From NCBI GenBank assembly GCA_028819565.1, contig JAPPLD010000008.1:42248-106247 (forward strand): DNA of 64,000 bases, in the 5' to 3' direction. Shown here piece after piece: positions 8,826-15,964 of the stretch (positions are counted from its first letter, which is position 1; every line of letters begins with the position of its first letter). The position numbers were made by a program, and so were the translations under genes. This DNA comes from Gammaproteobacteria bacterium (GTDB lineage: Bacteria > Pseudomonadota > Gammaproteobacteria > Poriferisulfidales > Poriferisulfidaceae). A model generated the notes under the pieces. That model was given only the letters and a program-made list of their open reading frames with translations. It was not told the DNA's origin and did no database searches.

Positions 8826-10275
8826 GCATCCGGGTCCCCCCGACTGTCAACTTGTCGACCCGCAACGTCGGCTGGCCAACGCCCACCGGGACCTGCTGCC
8901 CGTCCTTGCCGCAGGTGCCAATTCCATCGTCGAGTTCCAGGTCGTCGCCGACCATGCTGACGCGCCGCAACACGCTGGGACCGTCTCCGATCAGGGTCGC
9001 TCCCTTGACGGGGTGCGCAATCTTTCCGTCCTTGATCAGATAGGCCTCGGAAGCGGAAAACACGAATTTTCCGGACGTAATGTCGACTTGCCCGCCATTG
9101 AATCCAACCGCATACAGTCCATGGTCGACCGACGCCAGGATTTCTTCCGGTGAATGGGTGCCTGCCTGCATGTAGGTATTAGTCATGCGCGGCATCGGCT
9201 GGTGCGCATAGGATTCGCGGCGGCCATTACCAGTCGATTCGGTCTTGCACAACCGCGCGTTGAGCCGATCGTAGAGGAAACCGCGGATGATGCCATCCTC
9301 GATCAGCACCGTGTTCTGGGTCGGGGTTCCCTCGTCATCCATGCGCAACGATCCGCGGCGGTCCGGCAGGGTGCCGTTGTCCACCACGGTAACTTCGGGG
9401 CTGGCCACGCGCTGGCCCATCAGGTGAGTGAACGCCGAAGTGCCCTTGCGAATCGCATCGCCCTCCAGGCCATGTCCTATGGCCTCGTGCAGCAGCACGC
9501 CCGGCCAACCGTGTCCAAGCACCACGGTCATGGTGCCAGCCGGAGCTTCCTGGGATTCCAGGTTGAGCAATGCCACGCGCACGGCTTCCTGCGCGAATCG
9601 GGCCGGTGCCCCGGTCTCCAGAAGCTGGCTGTATCCATAGCGCCCGCCGCCGCCATGTCCGCCGATTTCACGCCGCCCGTCCCGTTCGGCAATAACGCTG
9701 ACGCTCAGGCGCACCAGCGGGCGGATGTCGGCCTGGTATACGCCTTCCGTCGAGGCGATCAGGATCACCTCGTAGGTGGATGCCAAGGTGGCCGTCACTT
9801 TCTTGACCTCGGGGGCCAATCCGCGGGCGGTTTCGTCCACTTCACGAAGCAGGGCGATCTTCTGTTCCATGTCCAGGTTCTGCAGCGGATTGTCGTAGCC
9901 GCAAACGGCAGGTGGTGGAGTCGAAGACGACTGCGGCAGACGGGCCTGTCGGTCGCCATGCGCGATGGAACGCGCGGCTTGGGCCGCCTCAAGCAATTGC
10001 TCGGGGCTCAGTTCCTCGGAATACGCGAACCCGGTCTTCTCACCCAGTGCCGCACGGACACCGGCACCCTGTTCCAGGGTAAAAGCCGCATCCTTGACGA
10101 CTCCATTCTCGATCGTCAGCGATTCATGCTGTGAATGCTGCAGGTACACGTCTGCATAATCGCAGGCCCGTGACCAGGCATGCGCAAGGGTCTGTTCCAG
10201 CGTTTGCGGCGTCAATTCTCCCGGATCCAGGAGGTAACGCCGGACCGCACCGTCGGTTACGCGCTCATCTGGCAT
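8815..10275 (-). CDS. tldD: Metalloprotease TldD
   Basis: At 486 residues this is full length for TldD. The zinc-binding motif HEAIGHGLEGD lies at residues 263-273. TldD forms a heterodimer with PmbA/TldE, encoded immediately downstream with an 11-base overlap, and acts as a cytoplasmic protease that reaches extended peptides only. The gene overlaps the preceding nitrilase-family gene by 19 bases. This nit-tldD-pmbA order is common in gammaproteobacteria, although tldD and pmbA are separated in E. coli. Confidence 0.94.
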   Translation of the reverse strand: MPDERVTDGAVRRYLLDPGELTPQTLEQTLAHAWSRACDYADVYLQHSQHESLTIENGVVKDAAFTLEQGAGVRAALGEKTGFAYSEELSPEQLLEAAQAARSIAHGDRQARLPQSSSTPPPAVCGYDNPLQNLDMEQKIALLREVDETARGLAPEVKKVTATLASTYEVILIASTEGVYQADIRPLVRLSVSVIAERDGRREIGGHGGGGRYGYSQLLETGAPARFAQEAVRVALLNLESQEAPAGTMTVVLGHGWPGVLLHEAIGHGLEGDAIRKGTSAFTHLMGQRVASPEVTVVDNGTLPDRRGSLRMDDEGTPTQNTVLIEDGIIRGFLYDRLNARLCKTESTGNGRRESYAHQPMPRMTNTYMQAGTHSPEEILASVDHGLYAVGFNGGQVDITSGKFVFSASEAYLIKDGKIAHPVKGATLIGDGPSVLRRVSMVGDDLELDDGIGTCGKDGQQVPVGVGQPTLRVDKLTVGGTRMHDG

Positions 10276-11084
10276 GTCAGCCTCCGGTTGTGGATGCTGG
10301 GAAAGTTTTTCCGAATCTCCTCGAGCCGCTGTCGATCAATATCCGCGACGACCACGCCCGCCCCGTGAGCCCGTTCCCCCTTGATCGAACCCCAGGGATC
10401 AACGATCATGGAATGCCCGTGGGTCTCGCGCCCATTCAAGTGGTAGCCGCCCTGCGCGCTGGCAACCAGGTAGACCAGGTTCTCGATTGCGCGGGCGCGC
10501 AAAAGGCTCTCCCAGTGCGCCTTGCCCGTCAGCGCCGTAAACGCGGCAGGCAGCGTAATGATCTCCGCCCCCTGATCCAGGAGCGCACGGAACAGTTCCG
10601 GGAAGCGCAGGTCGTAGCAGACGGTCAGCCCGATGCGTCCGAACGGGGAATCCGCGACGACCGGCTCGTTTCCGCTACGAATGGTCGCGGATTCGTTGTA
10701 GCTCTCCCCGCTGGCGACCAGCGTCACATCGAACAGATGGATCTTGTCGTAGCGTGCCCGGATTTCTCCCTGGTCGTCGAACAGCATGCACGCGGCCGCC
10801 GTTTTGCTATCGATCCCGCAATGCAACGGGATGGTGCCCCCCACGATCCAGATCTGGTGTCGGCGGCACTGCTTGCGGATGAACGCCTGGATCGGCCCGT
10901 CTCCCTCCAGTTCCCGATATTGCAGGATATCCTTGTCCTGCAGGCCCATCATGGCAAAGTTCTCGGGCAGGACCACCAGCCGCGCGTCGTCCTCGACCGC
11001 TGTTTTGATCAGACGCCCGGCCTCCAGCAGATTGGCATCCAAGTTAGGGCCGGAAGCCATTTGTACCGCAGCAACCCTGTCCAT
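10257..11084 (-). CDS. Carbon-nitrogen hydrolase (Nit-family amidase)
   Basis: From the ATG at 11084 the protein has 275 residues. The Glu-Lys-Cys triad of the nitrilase superfamily is visible: Glu41 in VLPENFA, Lys114 in YDKIHLFDV, and Cys156 in VCYDLRFPELFR. The sequence resembles the Nit1/YbeM branch, which hydrolyses deaminated glutathione, a metabolite-repair reaction. The substrate is inferred from family resemblance only. A TTG start 18 bases upstream is possible, but the ATG gives the typical MDRVAAVQM N-terminus. Its overlap with tldD suggests one transcript. Confidence 0.87.
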   Translation of the reverse strand: MDRVAAVQMASGPNLDANLLEAGRLIKTAVEDDARLVVLPENFAMMGLQDKDILQYRELEGDGPIQAFIRKQCRRHQIWIVGGTIPLHCGIDSKTAAACMLFDDQGEIRARYDKIHLFDVTLVASGESYNESATIRSGNEPVVADSPFGRIGLTVCYDLRFPELFRALLDQGAEIITLPAAFTALTGKAHWESLLRARAIENLVYLVASAQGGYHLNGRETHGHSMIVDPWGSIKGERAHGAGVVVADIDRQRLEEIRKNFPSIHNRRLTCQMSA

Positions 11085-11098
11085 AGTTTCTCGCAAGA

Positions 11099-11566
11099 TC
11101 AACGTGGCCGGTTTTGAACCGGCTCACGAGGAATTCGTTCCTGAAATCGTAGCATGTCCTCGCGTTCAGGTTTCTGCTTGAGCCGGATCCGGTAGCGTTC
11201 CGTCACAAATCTCCGGGCAGCCTCGTGCATCAGGTGGTTGGGGTGTTTATTGCAATACTTCTCAAGCCATTCGTTGGTGCGAGTGAGCCCGGAATATTCC
11301 GCGATGCTGTACGTGTCGCGTACGAGGTAATTGTATGCGGTCAGGTAACCGGCCAGCCAGCTGTAGTACAGCCCGCGTTCCTCGACCGGAACGTCCAGAA
11401 AACTGGTACAGGTATCCAAGCCCAAGCCTTGTGCCTTGTACTGCTGATTCAAGTCACGCGCGTGCGACAGCGTCGCTGAGGTGCTGAGCAGGATGCCAAT
11501 CAATCCGCAAACGATCCAGTGGCCCTCCCTTCGCCGCAGAACCGAACCGGTTCCCGCTGCCATCAT
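11099..11566 (-). CDS. Small exported protein, Rap1a/Tai- or HdeA-like
   Basis: From the ATG at 11566, which overlaps the msrA stop by ATGA, the product has 155 residues. An in-frame ATG at 11575 is an alternative. A signal peptide ([18 protein letters not shown]) is followed by a helical domain with paired Cys (LDTCTSFLD and [10 protein letters not shown]) and [13 protein letters not shown]. That pattern recalls Rap1a/Tai immunity-type and HdeA-like periplasmic proteins, but the match is from memory and weak. The role is unknown. It ends 14 bases upstream of the nitrilase-family gene, so it may be cotranscribed with msrA. Confidence 0.65.
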   Translation of the reverse strand: MMAAGTGSVLRRREGHWIVCGLIGILLSTSATLSHARDLNQQYKAQGLGLDTCTSFLDVPVEERGLYYSWLAGYLTAYNYLVRDTYSIAEYSGLTRTNEWLEKYCNKHPNHLMHEAARRFVTERYRIRLKQKPEREDMLRFQERIPREPVQNRPR

Positions 11567-12168
11567 TCTTTGCATAACGCTTTCAACGGAAACGGCACAC
11601 CGGTGCCGCCGTGACCGCAGTAGCCTCCCGGGTTCTTGCCCAGGTATTGCTGGTGGTAAGACTCGGCAAAGTAGAACGTTTCGGACGGGACGATTTCGGT
11701 TGTAATCGGGTCCTCCCCTTTTGCGGAAAGTGCCGCCTGATACAGCTCGAGACTCCGCCTGGCCAGTTCCTCTTGCTCGCGGTCGGCATAGTACACACCG
11801 GAACGGTACTGAGTGCCAATGTCGTTCCCTTGGCGCATTCCCTGAGTCGGGTCGTGACCTTCCCAGAAACAGGCTAGCAACTCCGGATAGGTAATCAAGT
11901 CGGGATCGTAGACGACACGTACCGCTTCGGCGTGCCCGGTCTGCCCAGAGCACACCTCTTCGTATGAAGGATCCAGAGTTTTTCCACCGGCATAGCCCAC
12001 CGCAGTGGTCCATACGCCTTTCAATTGCCAGAAACGCTGCTCCGCCCCCCAGAAGCATCCCAACGCGAATTCCGCGATCTGCAACTGCACCGGATACGGC
12101 GGCGTCAGAGGGTTGCGCGTGAACAGATGCAACTCCCTCGTCTCTTCCATCAGGCCAGCATCTGTCAT
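11563..12168 (-). CDS. msrA: Peptide-methionine (S)-S-oxide reductase
   Basis: The start at 12168 gives 201 residues beginning MTDAGLMEE. The catalytic motif GCFWG is near residue 37, with Cys38 as the nucleophile, followed by VGYAGG and the [12 protein letters not shown] segment conserved in MsrA. The C-terminal GYCGHGGTG carries a likely resolving Cys. MsrA repairs oxidised methionine with thioredoxin as reductant. The gene starts just downstream of a strong minus-strand terminator, so it has its own promoter or depends on read-through. It overlaps the small exported protein gene downstream. Confidence 0.93.
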   Translation of the reverse strand: MTDAGLMEETRELHLFTRNPLTPPYPVQLQIAEFALGCFWGAEQRFWQLKGVWTTAVGYAGGKTLDPSYEEVCSGQTGHAEAVRVVYDPDLITYPELLACFWEGHDPTQGMRQGNDIGTQYRSGVYYADREQEELARRSLELYQAALSAKGEDPITTEIVPSETFYFAESYHQQYLGKNPGGYCGHGGTGVPFPLKALCKE

Positions 12169-12180
12169 TGCCGTCGCCCC

Positions 12181-12211
12181 ATAAAACAAGGCCGCCTTGC
12201 GGCGGCCTGAG
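12181..12211 (-). terminator. Rho-independent terminator after the DUF1326 gene
   Basis: On the minus strand a GC-rich hairpin (GGCCGCC, loop GCAA, GGCGGCC) is followed by TTGTTTTA. It lies between the DUF1326 stop and the msrA start on the same strand, so it should end the DUF1326 transcript. Confidence 0.7.
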
Positions 12212-12267
12212 TTTTGGAGGTAATAGTTATTATTGTTGTCTGTGAACCCTGGCCGGTCAAATCCTGA

Positions 12268-12879
12268 TCAATCCGGGCCATAGGTGAAGTTCGAAGCCAA
12301 GCTTACGGTGCCTGAATGCTCATGGGTGACTCCGTTATCGCTGTACGCCACCTTGACGGTATCACTGATCGTGATGTCATTGCCTGGGGCAATGGCCAGG
12401 GGTGGGTTGGACACGATGACCGGGCCTCCGTCGGCACCCTCGACTTCTACAACTTCGCTCTCTCCGATGCCGTCACCAACTTTCAGGCGACGGGTCTTGC
12501 CATCCACGGAGTACTCGATCGAGGTCTGCTTGACGCTGACCACCTCGCCAACCAAGCTGCACACGACCGCTAAATGGCCGCCGAGTTGGCCCGAGTACAT
12601 TTGGGTGATGGCATCGAACTGCGCTTCGCTGGCACGCTCATCAACGTATAGAGCCACCTTGAAGCCGCCTTCGGTCAGAAGACCGGGGGCTTGAAGAAAC
12701 ATTGCGACATTGAGATCGTTGATTTCCAGGTCGTCCAGATGGCCTTCGTCGATATGCCATCCCAGCAGTGCAGTACAGGTTCCAGTGGTGGGGGGTTTCA
12801 GCGTGATGCACGGGCAAATGAGGTCGCACGTGCAGGATTCAAAGTAATTGCCTTTGATGCTCCAATTGTCTGATGCCAT
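12268..12879 (-). CDS. DUF1326 domain-containing protein
   Basis: The 203-residue protein has a Cys-rich start, with Cys at 16, 18, 22, 24 and 35 (ESCTCDLICPC), which is the DUF1326 signature. There is no signal peptide. The rest is beta-rich and acidic. The function is unknown; the Cys cluster suggests metal or redox chemistry. A strong ribosome-binding site (GGAGGAAC) precedes the ATG. From memory, DUF1326 genes often neighbour DUF2182 genes. Here a DUF2182 gene lies 6.1 kb away on the other strand, with the defence island in between. Confidence 0.82.
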   Translation of the reverse strand: MASDNWSIKGNYFESCTCDLICPCITLKPPTTGTCTALLGWHIDEGHLDDLEINDLNVAMFLQAPGLLTEGGFKVALYVDERASEAQFDAITQMYSGQLGGHLAVVCSLVGEVVSVKQTSIEYSVDGKTRRLKVGDGIGESEVVEVEGADGGPVIVSNPPLAIAPGNDITISDTVKVAYSDNGVTHEHSGTVSLASNFTYGPD

Positions 12880-12969
12880 GGCTGTTCCTCCTTTTTATTA
12901 GAGTACGCGGCGCGTTGTTCGGGTGGGGAGTATAACACGGCCCGAAGGCTATTGTGCTAAGGCCAAGCG

Positions 12970-14556
12970 TCAAACTGCCACAAATAATTCTCCTTGCTTT
13001 TCGGACTGTAACCGTGCTGGTTCCGGCAATAGTTCCGAAAATTCTGCAACCGGTACATTACTCAATTCTCTTGGCTCAAGTTTGTGCAATCCCCCACCGT
13101 AGACTCGCCCCTCGTCCAGCATTGTCTGGGGACGAATTGCGTTGAGAAACTTCCAGAGTTTCTTTTTCAAACTCGGATCTTCCTCTAAGGCTCGGGCAAT
13201 CGGTCCTTTAGGGTAGAGCATGAGGTAGACATTCGCGGCAGTCGCCCGAGAGTGGTTCAGTATGAAGCGAAACGGGCGCCCGCTTTTTGTCCCCTTTCTT
13301 CCAAGGTAAGTGCATACGAATGGCGCTGGCGGCCGCTCTTCCTGTGTATACCAAGGTGTCCGATGCCGACAGAGGTAGCGTTTGGCCACGCCTAGTGCTT
13401 CCCCTTCTTCAAGATATTTCCACAAGGCCGGATATTTCTTCCTTATCTGCGCCTCTCCCAGTCGGCAATCAAGCAAGAATAAACGATGGCCCAACACCGG
13501 GTTTCCATCCCCGTCAGCCGCCACTTCGTTCTCTTGCAAATAGCGCGGGCTCGGCAATATGGGCCGAAATGCTTCTCGAGGTAGCCCACGGCGCTTGATT
13601 TCCTCAAGTGTCAAGATGAAATACCGGTTGCCCCCAGTCACCAGTCCCCGCTTAATGCTGAAGAAATCACCCAAAACTGGCACATTTGCTTTATCGCCGT
13701 CCTCTTTTGCCGGATAGCCTGTCCACTTAGAGCTACGGCACAGCATCTTGGCAGGCACCAAGCGTTCCAGCCTCGGGCTACCAAGCGACCCGCCGTATGT
13801 GAACCTGACATGGTGTTCTAGCGGCGGTTTCGCTTTGCGGAACCAGACCACAACCGAAGACACCAAGGCGTCTTCAAACTGCACATCGTCTGGATCAAAT
13901 CGATGCAGATGCAGCAGCGTCACGTCATTTAGCAGGTAATTCCTTACTGCAGCACCATAATTCACATCCATAAATTCGCTTGGCACCAACCAGCCCGCAA
14001 GCCCTCCCTCGGCCAGCCACTTATGGCTTAACCCAAGAAAATAACAGTACAATCCGGCCAATCCACTGAGCCGCATGCTGCACGCTTTCTGCAAACAGGC
14101 CTTCAGGCGCTGCTTTTCTCTACTGTCAATATGATGATGTCGAACGTAAGGCGGGTTACAGACAAGCAGGTTAAATTTTTCAGAATCTGGTGGCGCTTCA
14201 GCCCGCGTAAAATCACTCAAACGGACATCCAAGCCTGTCTTTTCCCACAAATTTGCCGCAGGAATTCCATAATGGGAGTCGATTTCGTAGCCAACAGCAG
14301 TATTAACACTGTTCTGTGGGAACACGCTAAGCAAGGCTGAGTAGAACGACCCGGTCCCCAAACTCGGGTCAAGGAAACGAATCCCTTCGTTGATTCCAAT
14401 CTGGGCTTTTGCGTAGCGGAGAATGTCTATCGCCAATTCCGAAGGCGTGGCGAACTGCCCCATTTGATTTCTTTCAGCCTGATTCTTTTTTGAGTCTAGC
14501 TGTCCCTGAAGCGTCAGACGATGCTCCTCTAGCGCCGCAATTTCACTTCTAGCCAT
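12970..14556 (-). CDS. Type II DNA adenine-N6 methyltransferase (Eco57I/XamI-like)
   Basis: From the ATG at 14556 the protein has 528 residues. Methyltransferase motifs appear in order: GQFATP (33-38), motif I DPSLGTGSF (63-71), and the catalytic NPPY (134-137) in VCNPPYVRHHHID. This is the gamma-class N6-adenine layout, with a long C-terminal target-recognition region. It starts two bases after the stop of the endonuclease gene, forming one operon with the nuclease first. It should protect host DNA from the paired nuclease. If the XamI assignment holds, the site would be GTCGAC. The longer upstream start in this frame would overlap the nuclease gene and is not favoured. Confidence 0.88.
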   Translation of the reverse strand: MARSEIAALEEHRLTLQGQLDSKKNQAERNQMGQFATPSELAIDILRYAKAQIGINEGIRFLDPSLGTGSFYSALLSVFPQNSVNTAVGYEIDSHYGIPAANLWEKTGLDVRLSDFTRAEAPPDSEKFNLLVCNPPYVRHHHIDSREKQRLKACLQKACSMRLSGLAGLYCYFLGLSHKWLAEGGLAGWLVPSEFMDVNYGAAVRNYLLNDVTLLHLHRFDPDDVQFEDALVSSVVVWFRKAKPPLEHHVRFTYGGSLGSPRLERLVPAKMLCRSSKWTGYPAKEDGDKANVPVLGDFFSIKRGLVTGGNRYFILTLEEIKRRGLPREAFRPILPSPRYLQENEVAADGDGNPVLGHRLFLLDCRLGEAQIRKKYPALWKYLEEGEALGVAKRYLCRHRTPWYTQEERPPAPFVCTYLGRKGTKSGRPFRFILNHSRATAANVYLMLYPKGPIARALEEDPSLKKKLWKFLNAIRPQTMLDEGRVYGGGLHKLEPRELSNVPVAEFSELLPEPARLQSEKQGELFVAV

Positions 14557-14558
14557 CC

Positions 14559-15524
14559 CTAAAGCCCAAATTTCCCCAAGTCGTCGACACGATGTTCCCA
14601 CACCCAATCGATACCTTCCGCGGCTTCATAACCGAGATAGCCGCTGTCAAAATATCCGCATAGAAACAAAATAAACTGCACATTCCTCCCATACGTTTGC
14701 CGTAGTTGGTTCATTTTGGTAGCTTCTTCTTTGCGGCGTTTGTTCACGTTTGTATAGTCACCCGCAGATTTTGCTTCAATAAGAAGGGGAAGTTTTCTTG
14801 TTTTAGCGTTTCTCGGCATTACGGCAACGTCTACAGGAACATTAACCGATTTATTGGCTTGATCCTGTTCGACTGGTACATTCAAATGGAACGAATATGT
14901 CCCCGATTGCATTTCATTATATTTCGTGCCTATTCCCGGCAAAATCTTCACGTAGCCCCGGCTCTTCAGCCATTTCTCAATGACAGTAAGTTGTCGCTTT
15001 TCCTGAGCATTTCGGATAATCGGATTTGCGACAGCACCACAAAGCCGGTCGGCTACGATCGTCGCAGCCCGATATATCTCCTGTCGAGATGGGCCACTGT
15101 CATTCTCTAACCAGGCAAAAATGTCCGGATCGATCATTTTTTGGATTGTTTTGTTGATCTTCCGAAGGTTGGAGCCCAATTCTCTTGATGACATCCGAGA
15201 AGGCAATTTGCCTTCTTTTTCCATCACTTTGACAAGATTGGCAGAAGCACCTGAGAGTCCTATCAGGCGATCTACGGCAAGTGGTGGAGAAGTAATCATC
15301 CGGAGCGTAGGCAGGGCAGCAGGAACTGTTTTGAGCAACGCAACGTCGATTTTCCTCAAATTGTCCGTCGCTATAAGCATTTTTTCAACATCTTGAGTTG
15401 TCCGTATCCTAACCTCTCGATACGCTTTTGGTGCAAATCGAATAAACCACTTGTTATACATATCAACTGACTGGATAGTGTCCTCTTTCCACCGGTTTGG
15501 CTTGTCCCGATTTACCGCTCTCAT
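14559..15524 (-). CDS. XamI-family type II restriction endonuclease
   Basis: A 321-residue protein. The N-terminus (PNRWKEDTIQSVDMYNKWF, then FAPKAYRE) and the TLRMITSPPLAVDRLIGLSG segment resemble the XamI restriction endonuclease family as I recall it. A PD-(D/E)xK-type site is visible: Asp232 in PVDVAVMP, then Glu250-Ala-Lys252 in LLIEAKSAGD. XamI cuts GTCGAC, so that site is the first prediction. The gene lies directly upstream of the methyltransferase in the same operon with a two-base gap. No controller protein gene is seen. Family assignment is by eye and needs a profile search. Confidence 0.75.
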   Translation of the reverse strand: MRAVNRDKPNRWKEDTIQSVDMYNKWFIRFAPKAYREVRIRTTQDVEKMLIATDNLRKIDVALLKTVPAALPTLRMITSPPLAVDRLIGLSGASANLVKVMEKEGKLPSRMSSRELGSNLRKINKTIQKMIDPDIFAWLENDSGPSRQEIYRAATIVADRLCGAVANPIIRNAQEKRQLTVIEKWLKSRGYVKILPGIGTKYNEMQSGTYSFHLNVPVEQDQANKSVNVPVDVAVMPRNAKTRKLPLLIEAKSAGDYTNVNKRRKEEATKMNQLRQTYGRNVQFILFLCGYFDSGYLGYEAAEGIDWVWEHRVDDLGKFGL

Positions 15525-15724
15525 TTGATTGCCTTATTTGATTCTAGATTCTCACAGGGCCTGCGCTGATTCTGAAGGAGAGTGCTAAGTGTCTTCTTCT
15601 CTGGGGCGCATTCGTGACCTAGCCTTATCCAACGTAAAGCAGGAGTTTACTACAAGCAAAAAGAGTCTGACTCAAAGGCGGGGACAGAGAGGCCATGTGC
15701 TAAAATCAAAACTAGACCAAGTGA

Positions 15725-15801
15725 TGCGGAATGGAGCGGCTTGGTAGTTCGTCGGCTTCATAACCCGAAGGTTTCAGATTCAAATCCTGTCCCTGCAACC
15801 A
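15725..15801 (+). pseudogene. Degenerate initiator tRNA-Met (CAT) copy
   Basis: The 77-base segment aligns end to end with bacterial tRNA-fMet, including GGAGC, TTGGTAG, the anticodon loop with CAT, TTCAAATCC and a terminal ACCA. Several stem pairs are lost: 31-39 in the anticodon stem (C-C), 49-65 (T-T) and 53-61 (A-C) in the T stem, and pairs at the inner end of the acceptor stem. The damaged 31-39 pair disrupts the three-GC stem that initiator tRNAs need. It is therefore probably a decayed copy or a phage- or element-borne variant. A weakly active tRNA cannot be excluded. Confidence 0.65.
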
Positions 15802-15805
15802 ATCA

Positions 15806-15822
15806 GATAACTTGAAGTTATC
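15806..15822. repeat. Perfect inverted repeat next to the tRNA-like copy
   Basis: GATAACTT-G-AAGTTATC is a perfect palindrome with 8-base arms, starting four bases after the terminal CCA of the tRNA-like copy. No T-run follows, so it is not a standard terminator. It could be an operator for the Argonaute operon or part of an attachment site; the sequence does not decide. Confidence 0.5.
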
Positions 15823-15964
15823 GTTGTTATTCACAGTTATAGTTCGAGCCGTTTTTCTATTCCCTTTTTCCCTCATCGCTTTATCCTCGGTGGCTATTCT
15901 CAGGGTTCCCACCAGAAACAACCTCCGGAACTTCTGGAAACTTGGGGGTAGGTAAACGGAGGCC

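Larger units (their letters stand above)
15525..15964. other. Intergenic region of the defence island
   Basis: This 440-base gap separates the minus-strand endonuclease from the plus-strand Argonaute gene. It contains the degenerate initiator tRNA copy (15725-15801), a perfect 17-base inverted repeat just after it (15806-15822) and the Argonaute ribosome-binding site. I see no convincing gene between 15525 and 15724. A minus-strand frame over this region is the well-known false protein produced by reading a tRNA-Met gene backwards. Confidence 0.6.

Noticed and set aside
9154..10134. 326-residue plus-strand ORF
   Set aside because: Antisense shadow of tldD, with no family resemblance and no supporting ribosome-binding site.
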